A stretch of 64,000 nucleotides of DNA from Gigantopelta aegis (GCF_016097555.1 NC_054704.1:32624554-32688553), one strand, 5' to 3'. Shown: positions 34,001-45,999, numbered from the stretch's first letter. The notes: generated by a model not told the origin, from the sequence alone. Program-made: numbers and translations.

Positions 34001-37000
34001 GCTAAGCACCCCGGAAGTGATGAGGGTGGCCAACAGAAATGCCAGTAATGAAATACTGCCAAGAATCATATTACTGGAAAGAAATAAGATACAAACATGA
34101 TATTTTAAACATGAAATATTATATAAATATAAAATGTCCATGTCATGTTTTTTGTTCAATCCGATATTAGAAAGTTCATACACGAAACAAACACACGCAT
34201 ACACACAAATAGGCACAAAGATAGATGAAACGTAACGAGTACTCACTAAAAGAATGGTACGAAGATAAGCGGACTGAGAACGTAGAACTGCATGTCATTG
34301 GATAAATACCAACTCCAACCCATACACTGGAAAAAATAAAAAACACCCTATTTTTTTTTTTTTATATAGCGCCAGACTAAATATAAAATAGCTAACTATA
34401 TAATTTTAATATCGATTAAACGTCACAAAGAGAAATATAACTACTTTTAAACTGTCTGTCATACTGTTAAATTTACCTGATTGACTGGTGTTTATTGGCA
34501 GATTTGTTTTAAACTGTCTGTCATACTGTTAAATTTACCTGATTGAGTGGTGTTTATTGGCAGATTTGTTTTAAACTGTCTGTCATACTGTTAAATTTAC
34601 CTGATTAAGTGGTGTTTATTGGCAGATTTGTTTTAAAACGTTAGGGAAAATTATGAAAAATATATAGTTTTACGGAATAATTTTATATCTGTATTGGGCA
34701 AAGGCTTAAGAAGGGCATACATATGCTTTAATCTTCATTGAATATTATCATTAAAGATATTGTGGCAGTTTTGTTACTAATAGTTAACTATTAGTAACAA
34801 AACTGCCACAATAACTTGGGTTATGTTAGTATTGTCTTCCTTACCTGCTTTGGTCCAGTCGACTAAATATTACTTTCCAAGCATTTCTGGTAATTATTAA
34901 TTTTTATGGGTTTTTAAAAAATTCATTATTATTGTTTTATTATTTTGTGGGAGAGGGGGGTGGGCATGGGGGAGGTCTGACAACGAAAACAAAAATAACA
35001 TTTATATTTTGGATATTTGATTAATGACGGATTATTCCATTTTCATACTCACTATTTTCAGAGGCTCCACGAGATTGTTAATGTAGAGCAGATTCGTCCA
35101 CCAATGATCACAGTCAGTGTACTCAATACCCGTCTGGGGCCACTGTGGCCCCTCTCCCCAGTAACGAAACAGTGGAACATACACCATAATCACCAACATA
35201 TAGGCCGGAGTCAACCTAATATGAGACAAACAACATCATACTGTAAAACATTTGAACAATAATCATGCATACCAGCATTTGGTTTTACACACGAAATGTC
35301 TGCTACACTAAATTTGGAAAATTACCATGTTGACAAGGCTGTACCTTTCCTAAAATATTTGAAGGAGCGCAGGACCAGGGCACACTAATATAGGTCTATT
35401 CCAGCTAGACAAAACGGAACTTTAAAATTAAAACGAACACGTTTTCAGTTTTTGTTGGGGGGGGGGGGGGGGGGGGGGGCAACTGCCGTTTTGACCCCGC
35501 GAAGTACAACTCTGTTGTATAAAATATTTGTTTACTAAAAAATAAAAAATAACTATGTACATTGCGTATTCTTGCTGTCCGTTTGAAAAATAAGCATTTT
35601 TTTCGACGAGTTTAAAAATAAGTGTATAATTTACATGTACTAGAATGACAAATTGCACGTAGTGTATTTTGCTTTACCTCCAAAATCTATGGAAATAGAA
35701 CATGAACCAGTTAATACGGCCCCTGTTCTTCTTCATCTCCTTTAGAATAAGATAAGTAACCAGTAAACCACTGAAATAAAAACAAAGAACAGTTTTACTT
35801 TACTAAACATGTATAAATATTAAATAATCACACTAACAGAATTGTCATTTTATATAACAAAATTAAGAACGAGCACACAACTAATATGTTTGTCATGAAA
35901 ACAGAATATACCACTAAAAGACTCACATGACAAAATCATCGGTGCTAAAACATCACGTGTGAAAAAATTATAAAACATTAAATTAGCCTTTTCCCAATTT
36001 TAGTAAACAAATTCGGAGGGAATTACCATATTTTATTAATGCATTGAGTCTGGTCTGTATTAGAATTCGTTGTTTATATTATATAAACAATGACAACAAT
36101 GGCACAAACGAAGATTATAAGACGTGTATCGTAGAGAAATGTTGTATTATATTATAATGATACTATACCTGAAAGCAAAAAATGTGTCAACAGCTACTGT
36201 TGCATTTATGATAGCTTGAAATGTCCAATCCTGTACAGCATCTTGGGAAAATGTCTTTAAATTTTCTGGAAAAAAATAAATATATACACACATGTATTTA
36301 TGTATGTATGTGTATATGTGTGTATGTGTATGTGTATGTTTGTGTGTTGTGTTGTATGTGTGTTGTGTTGTGTATGTGAGTGTGTGTGTGTGTGCGCGTG
36401 TGTGTATGAGTGTGTGACTGTGTGCGTATGTGTGTGTGTGTGTGTGTGTGTGATTTTCTGAAATAGTAAAAACATGGGCACACCGTTTAACAGCAATATA
36501 TAAAAATATTGTGAAAAAAAGAGAACACTTTGTTTTCCATATAAATAGAGGAAAATATACTGTACTAAAAATACTGTGTTTGTTTTAAATAATAACTAAG
36601 GATTTAAATAAATTACATACAATGCCACAGAGATTCCAAACGTTATGGTGTATACAAATAATGGAATATAGATAATGTCTTGCAAGGGATATTCCAAACA
36701 TTAGACGTGTATACAAACTACATGATGGATGTTAATACTAACTTTCCACAGGTATTCCAAACATTAAATTACATAATGGATGCTGATACTAACTTGCCAC
36801 TGAGATCCCAAACGCTATGGTGTATACAAATTACATAATGAAATATTGATACTGGTTTGCCAGGAATATTTCAAACATTAAAAGCCAAAACAAACTACAT
36901 AATGGATGTTAATACTAACTTGCCAGAGGTATTCCAAACATTAAAGTGTATAGAAATTACATAATTGATGTTGATACTAACTTGCCACGGAGATTGCAAA

Positions 37001-37459
37001 CATTAATGTGTATAGAAATTACATAATGGATGTTGATACTAACGTGCTACAGGTATTCCAAACATTAAAGTGTATAGAAATTACATAATGGATGTTGATA
37101 CTAACTTGCCACGGAGATTGCAAACATTAATGTGTATAGAAATTACACAATGGATGTTGATACTAACGTGCTACAGGTATTCCAAACATTAAAGTGTATA
37201 GAAATGACATAATGGATGTTAATACTAACTTGCCACTGAGATTCCAAACGCTATGGTGTATTGAAATGATATAATGGATGTTGATACTAACTTGCCACTG
37301 AGATTCCAAACGCTATGGTGTGACCGAGAATGATCCACGTCATGCTGATGAAGCGGATGCCATGTAGACACTGAATGCTGTCCTTGGAATGAGTGGTACT
37401 CAGAATCTTCTTGCCGTTCGTGTACACGGAAAACGCCAACAGGGCCTTTCCCAGTCTCC
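31012..37459 (-). CDS. Acyltransferase exons 6-15: acyltransferase-3 membrane domain
   Basis: Residues 313-735, about ten hydrophobic segments. R348 and H359 correspond to the conserved Arg and His of the acyltransferase-3 family, thought to act at the active site. The last exon ends in a basic tail KVFLRRSST. No residue expected in the family was seen to be missing. Confidence 0.9.
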
Positions 37460-38784
37460 CTGGTCAAATGCAAGTGGAAAGTATGAAAACAAATATGACC
37501 TGGTTCATTCTGCATTATAATTTTCTTTAAGTATGAGTATATTACTATTTGAACGCTGGTTTTAGTAGTAGAAGTTAACAAATACAGTACCAAACCAAAA
37601 CCACTAGCTGGACTATGTTCGCGAATACCTGATATCACAACTGTGATTCTTAAGTGGATGTCATCACAGCTGTATATATTTCATTGAACTCTGTTATATG
37701 CAAGTTTTGGTTTTCTAAGCTAGTCTTTGGAGTGGCAGTCCTCCCACAGGTGATGCAAGTGTGATGAAAGATCCTGTTACGGATCTATGGAGTGGCGGTC
37801 CTTCTAAGGACGATCACCTGCTAGAGGATCATGCAAGCAATCACGACTGCCTAAACCTTTTTTTTCGACTCTGCCTTGTGCAGAGATACGATTTTGACCA
37901 CGGAATACAGTTTTTGTCATTCAGATTATGTACTAATCCATCTTTGTATCATACTAGCATGAAAATGTCAAAACATATGATCTCACACTGAATGTTGCTA
38001 ATTAAAAAGGTTCACATATATAGCAGCAGCATGTACCTGTCAAATCTGTATCACCATTGAGCTATCAACTAACTATCAAAACAGCTTGTTCAGAACAGAG
38101 GTTAATGGTTAGTGGTTAATGAAAGAGAAACAAGATAGTGACCTTACATCTTCCACATGACTGAGATACGCACTCATCCTGGGTTGGAGGCGAATTAAAA
38201 CTAGAGGGCTTAATCACTGCACCACTCAGGACCACGCACCTCCAAGCACAACTCTTTTCCCCCTCCCCCACCACATTTCATATCTGCCTGTCACCTCATT
38301 ACACGACTCATAGACAGGGTAGTATCCCCCAGAGTGGGTGGTTCCCAGGTTAAAATCCTGGCTAGGCAAATGTTCAGATACAAGGAAGATTTCTTTCCTT
38401 TCCTACCTGGCTCATACTCTTCAGAGTCACGTGTGTCTTCTTTGGGAATCAGCGGTGTCTGTTCATCTGTCTTGTCTATGGTCACAAGGTGTGGAATTTC
38501 TTCATTGTCTGCTACATGCATAGTACTCGTCTCCTCCTGCTTGTTGGCCCATCTAGGCATCTGGATGTGGATTACATCATAGGCCGTCCCAGCAATCATC
38601 ATCAATACAATCAACGAGATGACACATCTACAAGACATTTTAACAGAAAACAGGCAGGATATTTACTACTGTGCACACTTATTACACACATCTGGCAAGT
38701 ACTACCGAGATAACAAAGACCACTGCAAAAATACCTCAGAAATATGGACATGTTAATTCATTTTACATTCACTTGCTATAACTA

Positions 38785-38855
<71 letters not shown>

Positions 38856-40387
38856 ATATACTATGTCCGCTCTACATACGCACCTTTAACACGTGCCAGG
38901 TTTTGTTAAACAGGTTTGACTGTACTGAAATGTATGTGTATATCTCTTGTTTTTATTTATTATGCTATCTTGGGACCCGCATCCATAAAACAGAAATACA
39001 AAGAAAAAACTGATGTTAATATATAGTTGATTTCATTTTACAAGAAACTATTTTTTTTCTTATCATGGAATAACGAAAATAATTTTTAATTCATATGATC
39101 GCTTCAACGTGCGCTAGATATAAACTAGTACTAACAAGACAGCAATAGCCTTCGTGTCATAATCCAGTTTCCTTGCTTGACATATGGTGGGGAACACTCG
39201 TATGGACGTATTTTGGGATATGAGAACTGAAAAGATAATAGGTTTTATTAAAGCAACCCAGTTCTTAAACTAGTTAAAAAAAACACCTCTCCCACATACG
39301 AATAACAAATAATAAGGAACCAGCAATAGTCTTTCTAATCAACACTCATGGAAATATTTTTGGTTCTAAAGGATGGCTATTCAAAACCAACAAGTCAATT
39401 TAAAATTGCTACAGAAAATTAAATTACAACAATTTGTCTTATAATAATAATAATTATTAATTTTAAAAATTATTATTAATATATTATTAATGGGAAAAAT
39501 GTAAACATAAATCACTTTCATTTCAATTTCCCCCTCATTTAAGTGGCATCCAGGCGAGAGAAAATTCCAACGAAAGTGATAATGTACACGCTATTCTAAT
39601 ACAGTCAGACCTCGTTACAGTGATCGTCGTTACCACATTTACTCCATCCGACCACAAATTGTCAGAAACAAATGTACATCAATGATTAGCACAGTGAATG
39701 CAACTTGATTAATATATTTATTAATGTATTTTTCGCTATAACGGCAATTTCGATATAACGATAAAGTGACCCAGGGACCAACGTGATCGTTGTAACGAGG
39801 TCTGATTGTATATATATAGTTAGGATTGTTACTTGAATTTAAAATGGCAGTGATGTCGGACCCGGTACACGTATCTGGCAAGCAGAGTCCAATACGCACC
39901 CCTGTCGTAGGCGTTCCTGGAATTGGCGGCTGCAAACAGAAGAAGGACAGAAATGTTTCTTTAAAGACATCCAAGCCGTGCATACATTATGTTTTAATAT
40001 TTAAACGTTTGATACAAAAAAATTCCAGCTTTGGTTTCTTACCACAAAGTACTATTAATAGACTTTCATTAATAGACTTCCATTAATTACATGTTATGTG
40101 CAATCTAGGCCACGAGCCAAAACAGTTTTCACCATTTTGCCGCTCTGGAGAAACCAAGATATAAAAATTGCCAAAATTGTAAGGTATATTAGCTGTGGGG
40201 AATGGTTATATGATAATAGTGAATTAATTGGGCAAACATTACAACCGGTAGTTCAGTATTACAGTAGGTTTTATGACCACCAAAGATCTTGAAGGACGAT
40301 TGGGGTCAGAAGTGAAACTTGAAAGTAGACGTTTTTTTATATCAGTAAATCGCAAATTCAAACAATAAAAATGACTAAAAACAAAAC

Positions 40388-40478
<91 letters not shown>

Positions 40479-43141
40479 AGTGAAGAGAAAGTGTGTGTGC
40501 AGGGAATTGTACAAGGTGGGGTCAAGACTGGCGAGTGAAGTTTCTAGGATGGGGTGGTGGTGGGGAGTCGGAAAATATATATAAAAAGAGACAAAATATG
40601 CTTATAACAGGGTGTGGTCTGACCCCGAGCCCCCTGCACACGCGCCTAGTGTTTAATTTGTGCTTATTTGCGCGCGTGTATGTGTGTATGTGCAAATAGC
40701 CATATATTATTTTACTCAACGCACCCTGGCGTCAGAGGGTTGTAGAGGCACGACGGCCGTGCAGTACTGTCCCAGGAACGGCGTGATGACTGACGTGTCG
40801 TTGTCGACGTCGGTGACGTTCAGCTTGGCTACGATCCTATTACATTCCTGGTAGGAGCCGACCCAGTTGATCTCGCCGCCGTACAGCCAGTTCCCCGGCT
40901 TGCCTGCCGCGTCCACCACTGGAACAGAAGAAAGGAATGTGCGTTTTACCACACCACTAAAGCACATTGATTTATTAATCATCGGCTATTGGATGTCAAA
41001 CATTTGGGAAGTTTGACATATAGTCGTATAGAGGAGACCAGCTAAATTTTCTTTATGAGTAGCAAGGGATCTTTTGTATGTACCATCCGACAGACAGGAT
41101 TGCACATACCACGGCCTTTGATATACCAGTCGTTGTGCACTGGAGGGAACTAGAAATGTTTTACCACACCCCAGCACATGGTTTAATCAAATACTCTTAA
41201 AGGGACATTCCTGAGCTTGCTGCATTGTCAGATGTTTCCGACTAATAAAATCTTTCTACGATTAAACTTACATATTAAATAAATTTTCTTGTTTAGAATA
41301 TGTGTCTGTATATTCAATGTGTTTCTGGTTGTCTTAATACTTGTAAGAAGCCCAAACTGGATTTTGTCTTCAAATAATTTCATATGTATGAAAAAAATAT
41401 ATTTTAGGAAATAAAATGAAATTGAACCTAGTACCAATATCATAACGATCAAAAACACGTTTAATATGCAGCCACTAATATTTTATGCAGAAAAATATAT
41501 TTGATATGTTAAAAAGTCTTTGCTAGTCGATAACATCTTAAAAATTGCAGCGAACTCAGGAATGTCCCTTTAAATAAAAGAAAATACGGATTTATGTTAC
41601 TTTAATCTTCTGACTGCTGGATTAATTGACAAAACAACGTTGAGTGGATTCAAGTTTATAACTTTTATTAACATATTTTCACTTAAAATGTATATAAATA
41701 CATAAAATAGTGTTCGTATGTGAAAAGGTAAGTACCATTTTCGTGGGTTTTTCTAAAAAAAGAAGAAGATATTTTATATCAGTTAATTTATAATAAAATT
41801 ATACTGATTGAAATACATAAGGGAACTGTAGACCAAATTTAATTTACTGGTAGCGTTGTAATGTTTGTATTTCAAACAGAGTTATAATGTTGCATTGAAC
41901 GTCAGCAGTATCGGACTGATTGCCAGTAACACGGTCAATTTCTGACACTTATTGATTGAAGGTTTTGGTTACAGTCAAATGTTCTGTTACTATTTGTGTA
42001 ATCCCTTTTCACCGTACATCGGTATTTTATGGCAATTGTGACTTTTGGTCTCCTGCCTTAGAAGATAAAAGGCCGCCGTCACATGGATTATTCCTTCTTA
42101 TTAGCAAAATAAGATCTTATTTTATTCCCTACAAGCAGGACATACCACGACATTTGATCGGAATAGAACAAGTTTTTTTGCAGGCTAATATCATGTTTAT
42201 TAAAACGATTGTTTTGTTGTTGCTTATATTAAGGTTCAATCACGCTATCCTGGGTACAAACCTTAACTATCTATACCAGCAAAATGAGATCTTTTATGTT
42301 TATTTTCTACAAGCAGGACAGCACACATCACGAACTTTGACTTGAATAGAACAAGTCTTGTACAGGCTAATTGTCATGTTTTTAAAACAGAATTTTCTTG
42401 GTTATATCCAATTAAGGTTCAAATGGGTACACATTTCAGATATCTACACTAAGCTGTCTGAACGAGACAGAGGCTAACCGGCTTCGGTGGCGCAGTGGTT
42501 AAGCCATCGGACTACAGACTGGTAGATACAGAGTTCACAGCCCGGTACCGGCGAGTTCTTAATGGCTCAACGGGTAGGTGTAAGGCCACTACACCCTCTT
42601 CTCGCTAACCAACTAACAACTAACCCACTGTCCTGGACAGACAGCACAGATAGCCGAGGTGTGTGCCCAGGACAGCATGTTTGAACCTTAATTGGATATA
42701 AGCACGAAAATAAGTTGAAATGAATGAATGAATGAATGAATGAGGCTAATGGGGTTACATGCTAGTAGTTAGCTCTGGATTACATGCAAGATGTGCTTAA
42801 TACTTACTGGATAGAGCCCATCGTTGCTGCTGTAGCACCCCTTCAAGGAAGAGAACAATGTGATTCAGACATATCGAGGACGGCACTGCCCCCTGAGACT
42901 CTGCTCCCTGCAACACCCCGGAGTTCAACACATCCTCCACGGTGTCGAGAATATAATCCCCAGACAGACGTCTCAGGAAGGCGGCGGGAATCTTGGGTAG
43001 GTCGTCTGCTTTGTGTTTGGAAAGCAGAAGTCGTTGTGTGTTCAACACAACATTGAGATAAGAAGAAGGTATTTGTCTTTCCGTAGCATGTGTGACAACG
43101 CTGCAAATTGCTACTAGGTACACGGAATGAACAATGAACAT
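31012..43141 (-). CDS. Nose resistant to fluoxetine (NRF-6)-like membrane acyltransferase, complete, 15 exons
   Basis: Multi-pass acyltransferase-3 family protein with an N-terminal NRF domain; C. elegans NRF-6 and NDG-4 affect lipid transport and drug uptake, but the substrate is unknown. Exons: 43141-42808, 40918-40725, 39929-39833, 39226-39136, 38627-38407, 37459-37292, 36265-36169, 35770-35678, 35215-35053, 34326-34247, 34073-33975, 33310-33190, 32535-32349, 31818-31676, 31131-31012. GT-AG throughout, phases agree, 735 residues. The first Met opens a signal-peptide-like leader. NRF hallmarks: WALSMVDAAGKPGNWLYGG, WVGSYQEC, VRIGLCLPDTC. The first membrane helix is in exon 5. Exon 6 has ALLAFSVYTNGKKIL and CLHGIRFISMTWIILGH, with the conserved R348 and H359. 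Later hallmarks: AVDTFFAFSG, WRLTPAYMLV, CMGWSWYLSNDMQFYV, YLVGMATGYLL, PLSRLTYCTYLIHP. It lies tail to tail with UHRF1. Exons 4 and 15 are short but fit in phase and family pattern. Confidence 0.95.
31596..31663. mobile_element. MULE-like mini-copy beside the exon 14 splice donor
   Basis: A 68-bp element: CCATCTAATTAAAATTAGCT at one end and the inverted TTTAATCAGATTG at the other, almost only termini. The 9-bp duplication TTGACAACT lies at 31587-31595 and 31664-31672. The right-hand duplication overlaps positions +4 to +6 of the donor of acyltransferase exon 14 (31675-31670, minus strand). Confidence 0.9.
32090..32150 (+). repeat. SINE/LINE tail c fragment
   Basis: Reads cccgatagccgatgtgtatt...tgctggggtgtcgttaaaca followed by a short (ATTC)n. 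It lies in an acyltransferase intron. Confidence 0.7.
32663..32856. mobile_element. Mariner-like small element (family F), copy 3
   Basis: Starts gctgacgtccaaagaaactt and ends in inverted form near tttttaggacgtcag, with the shared interior acaaggcttgaaagtgtatt. It lies in an acyltransferase intron. Confidence 0.75.
33340..33665. repeat. 30-bp tandem repeat, about ten units
   Basis: Unit close to gatcattgcttagtcaaatt plus atgtag or atgagg, repeated about ten times with small changes. It lies in acyltransferase intron 11. Confidence 0.9.
34445..34636. repeat. 62-bp tandem repeat, three units
   Basis: Three nearly identical 62-bp units beginning ttttaaactgtctgtcatac at 34445, 34507 and 34569. 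They differ mainly at one site (gattgact, gattgagt, gattaagt). It lies in acyltransferase intron 9. Confidence 0.93.
34758..34813. repeat. Perfect 56-bp palindrome
   Basis: Every base from 34758 to 34813 pairs about the centre between 34785 and 34786 (centre sequence tagttaacta). There is no loop and no mismatch. It lies in acyltransferase intron 9. Confidence 0.95.
36290..36455. repeat. (TG)n-rich microsatellite
   Basis: Imperfect TG/TATG repeat over about 165 bp, giving long spurious His/Thr reading frames on the minus strand. It lies just before acyltransferase exon 7 on the plus-strand map. Confidence 0.95.
36625..37320. repeat. About 60-bp tandem array derived from the exon 6/intron 6 junction
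   Basis: Roughly eleven units of about 60 bp. Each contains on the minus strand a version of the last ~30 bases of acyltransferase exon 6 followed by its donor (TGGCAAGTTAGTATCAACAT), then acataatg and tgtatagaaatt spacers. The unit at 37225-37260 repeats the exon end almost exactly; others keep ttccaaac and actaacttgcca. The true junction is at 37292/37291. Confidence 0.88.
37724..37930 (+). repeat. Dispersed repeat I, copy 1
   Basis: Shares with 58900-59165 the order ggagtggcagtcctc, then cgactctgccttgtgcagag and atacgattttgacca. No terminal repeats were resolved. It lies in acyltransferase intron 5. Confidence 0.7.
38407..43141 (-). CDS. Acyltransferase exons 1-5: secretory leader, NRF domain, first helix
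   Basis: Residues 1-312. The leader MFIVHSVYLVAICSVVTHAT is probably cleaved. The Cys-bearing NRF domain should face the lumen or exterior. Exon 4 (39226-39136) has no long open frame of its own. It was placed because its phases (2 nt in, 2 nt out) bridge exons 3 and 5 exactly and because it supplies the ISQNTSIRVFPTICQ segment with the Cys expected before the first helix (VISLIVLMMIAGTAYDVI). Exon 5 ends in an acidic cytosolic loop. Confidence 0.88.
38787..38862. repeat. (TA)n microsatellite
   Basis: About 37 TA units with one interruption, in an acyltransferase intron. Confidence 0.95.
39602..39808. mobile_element. Pogo/Tigger-like small element with TA duplication
   Basis: Inverted ends CAGTCAGACCTCGTTAC and CAATCAGACCTCGTTAC, flanked by TA (39600-39601, 39809-39810). 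CAGT starts and TA duplications are typical of pogo/Tigger elements. It lies about 20 bp inside intron 3 from the donor of acyltransferase exon 3. 207 bp, no transposase. Confidence 0.88.
40393..40471. repeat. (GA)n microsatellite
   Basis: About 39 GA units, in acyltransferase intron 2. Confidence 0.97.
40940..41172 (-). repeat. SINE-1, tail b, head missing, with tail c fragment
   Basis: In reverse: tail b (agcacattgatttattaatc, ggctattggatgtcaaacat), the core (agcaagggatcttttgtatg, ccacggcctttgatatacca), then aatgttttaccacaccccagcac from tail type c. The left end lies about 20 bp from the acceptor of acyltransferase exon 2. Confidence 0.85.
41201..41569. mobile_element. TTAA-flanked non-autonomous transposon (family A), copy 2
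   Basis: Ends AGGGACATTCCTGAGC and the inverted AGGGACATTCCTGAGTTCGC, with TTAA at 41197-41200 and 41570-41573. The interior closely follows 8099-8447. It lies in acyltransferase intron 1. Confidence 0.9.
42478..42741 (+). repeat. SINE-2 (tRNA-derived), full length
   Basis: tRNA-like head ccggcttcggtggcgcagtg with A-box-like ggcgcagtggttaagc and a B-box-like region near ttcacagccc; body caactaacccactgtcctgg; end cttaattggatataagcacg and an A/GAAT-rich tail. Direct repeats gaggctaa lie at 42470-42477 and 42742-42749. Reverse fragments of the same family precede it at about 42225-42275 and 42405-42470. Confidence 0.88.
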
Positions 43142-43494
43142 GTTGGAAAACAGTTAACTAGATCCTAAACATCCAGTCTGAAGTAATGGAATTGTAAACA
43201 AAGGGTCGATGTGCACTGTCAGTCGATCATGTTTCTAATTCTGGTCTTGACAGTTAGTAAAGTAGCTGTGACCTTGTGCCTAACTGACCTCTTGAACTGT
43301 TCTGGTTGTTGAACACGTTACCCGCTGAAGCATACTAGTAATGTGTGGTTATTAAAATCTGTTGTTAAAGGACCGCACTTAAAGGTGCGTGTTTCTCTGT
43401 TTATCGTATAAAGCAGACCTCAACAGGAAGAAAAAAACCTTACTTGCTCCCCTAACTTAGATTATCGGGAGCCATTAAGATAATATTACCATAT

Positions 43495-43531
<37 letters not shown>

Positions 43532-43544
43532 TTCACATGCTTAA

Positions 43545-44376
43545 AGCCGCACACCCTAGTTCCATCCAGCGAAAATAAATTATAATTTGGTTAATCTACA
43601 AACCTGTAACACACTTAGATCACGTTTTTATCAAATGGAGTGAAAAAGCAGATTTCATATCGATAAATACCATGGGAATCCCCATGTCCCAATTGCTTGA
43701 AATAATTTTGAAAGTTAGTATTCTGATGTCACCGGTAGATGTCGCTCGAAGCACAACAATGCCTACGTCACGACAAATTTCACAGAGTGCGCACAAACTT
43801 GGGGTGCGTTCCTTTCACCTCTCCTGGACATGTTCCAACTGTTCTGTCCTGGTTCTATCCCCTCTCCAGATATCGTAAGACTTAGCAAAATTATTGGTTT
43901 TAAGGGTTTGTAACGTTTTGTATTGAGACACTTACTTGTCTGAACTTTATTGTTACTGAAAATGTTCACGAACTGTGAAGAAAAATCTCACAAATGAACA
44001 ACAACAAATCGGATGTTGATTGCGCGAACCGTGCAGGAGAAAACAAACCGAACCAAAATGATAACGGTCACGTGGTATACCAACGTCTGTGACATTGAAA
44101 TGGAAATATCCCCTCTAAAAATAGATTAGACCTTGTCTGCTCAACGGTTTTTTCTCAGACGCGCGTGAGTTTTTTAGAAATACAAAAAATGCATTTTGTG
44201 GTATTACAAACACCAGGATTACCAGGATTACCAAAAAACACTTCAGGTGAATGGAAATGTATATTCTAAATAATAAACGGTAAGTAAAGTGCAATTTTAT
44301 TTGTGAAAAAATGGGTTTAATAGCGAAAAACAACGCCGTAATGGTTAACAACTAGCCGTAACTAGGGTGTGTCCCT
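43545..44376. mobile_element. TTAA family B, long copy
   Basis: Right end gtaactagggtgtgtccct and a degraded left end agccgcacaccctag are flanked by TTAA (43541-43544, 44377-44380). Inner blocks match the shorter copies (tacaaacctgtaaca, aaaatgcattttgtggtatt). The extra ~430 bp (43640-44080) could be an insertion or the longer ancestral interior. Confidence 0.75.
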
Positions 44377-44596
44377 TTAAGGGGAGCTAAAATTACTTTT
44401 CGTGAACTAGTCTTATGGGAGAGGGGGTGATAGCTCCCATTAAACGGCGAGGTTTGATAAAGTATTTATTTTACTGATCAAGCATGTGAAGATATTGATT
44501 TTTATACTCCTCTTGAGTGTTTTGGTCATTCTAACATTTGTCGTACTTCAAAACAGTTTTTACATATCTATAAATAGGCGAAAGAGTTGAAAGGCT

Positions 44597-44796
44597 AGTG
44601 CGGATTTATAAGGGGCAAAGGGGACAATTGCCCCGGCCCCCCTGCCAGAGGGGCCCCCTAGACTAAGGTTAATAATTATAAAATTAGTTTTTTTTTTTTA
44701 TTTGTCATGTAATTTAATTTCTATGTTGTGGGGCCCCCGAACTTGAAGTGCACCGCGCCCCTGCCCCGGGCCCCCTAAGATCTAAATCCGGCCCTG
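44597..44796. mobile_element. Degraded hAT-like small element with cggattta ends
   Basis: Left gcggatttataagggg and right gatctaaatccggccctg are inverted partners, with G/C-rich ggggcccc blocks inside. The ends resemble the CAGGGCCGGATTTAG termini common in animal hAT-type elements. Confidence 0.6.
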
Positions 44797-45633
44797 CATG
44801 TCACCGTCTTTAAATGAAGTTTAAAAACATTTAAGACATGCCACTAAGTACAGTGTTATTTGCGAATATTTGAACACCTTGTTAACTAACTATAAAATAA
44901 GCCGGTATCAAAATATTCCAGCTTAACTTTTGCTGGCGAATATACTACATTCATACCACATAGATGGCATTGCTTTGTGGCTTGTTGTTATGAACATGAT
45001 GTTTAGCATGAGTAGCATTCATAATATGGTCCTAAATCTTTTCAAAATATGTCTGGATGTTAACTTCACATTCAATTTGTTTCATATACTATGTTGGTAT
45101 GATCCAGGGCATTTCACTTTCGTTGCCTCACTATAAAATATTATTTAGTCAGATGTTAAAAATTGATTATTTTGTTTTTGTGGAATAAATTCACCAGTTA
45201 CCCAGCTTTAAAATGGAAGCAGTAATATAGTTCAAAATTATGTTCAAATATTTCCAAAAATTAAGTAGAATATTCTTCTTGATCAGAAATTTGCCCCGTT
45301 AAAAATAAATAAAAGTGCACTACAAGCACACCCACCCACCAACAGATTGCATGCAGACAACCTGATTTGAATATGTCTATGGATATACTCTCTAATCGCT
45401 AGGTGGTGGGGGGATGAGGTGAGGTAGGGGGTCTGATAGTGGGCCGACGGTCTAATCTAACTGAGACAGTGAGGATAAGGACTGAATGAGGGGTGGGTGG
45501 GGAATTATTGACCATGCCGATGATGCCGTTAATGTTTCCCCAGCCGTATCGTAAGCCTTCACACAGACAAGGCGAGAAGACTACGTATGTTTCGAACGCT
45601 GTTAACCTTTACTTTAATCTTTGCTGCCACTAA

Positions 45634-45999
45634 ATAAACATACCCTAGTTTGTAAACACTAAGGCATATTGTTTTTACTAATAGAGCCGTTTGTGATAAC
45701 TGAAATCAAACTTTACTTAAGATTTTATTGTTTAAATTATCTATTTCCGTACATTCGAAGTGTTTTGGGTCATCCTAGTATTTTTAATATCACAAAATGC
45801 ATTTCTCATATTTTTTAAAACGCACGTGCGTCTGGGAAGTAACTGCTATGGAGTCCAGTTTTAGTCTATGTTTAGAGGGTATTTCACCATTTCAAAGTCA
45901 TGTTTCACTCAATTGTAGCTTTATCTAAATGTGTTACAGGTTTGTAGATTAACTGAACTTGGTGTTAATTTCCGCGGGTTGAAACTATGGTATGTCCCT
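45634..45999. mobile_element. TTAA family B, short copy 1
   Basis: Starts (degraded) near accctagtttgtaaacacta and ends gaaactatggtatgtccct with TTAA at 46000-46003. The interior includes tagagccgtttgtgataact and aacgcacgtgcgtctgggaa. Confidence 0.8.

Noticed and set aside
36257-36496. His/Thr-rich open frames
   Set aside because: By-products of the TG-rich microsatellite, overlapping acyltransferase exon 7 only at its edge.
41956-42345. 129-residue plus-strand open frame in acyltransferase intron 1
   Set aside because: It covers two diverged copies of a SINE-type fragment (about 42098-42265 and 42273-42420) and shows no domain.
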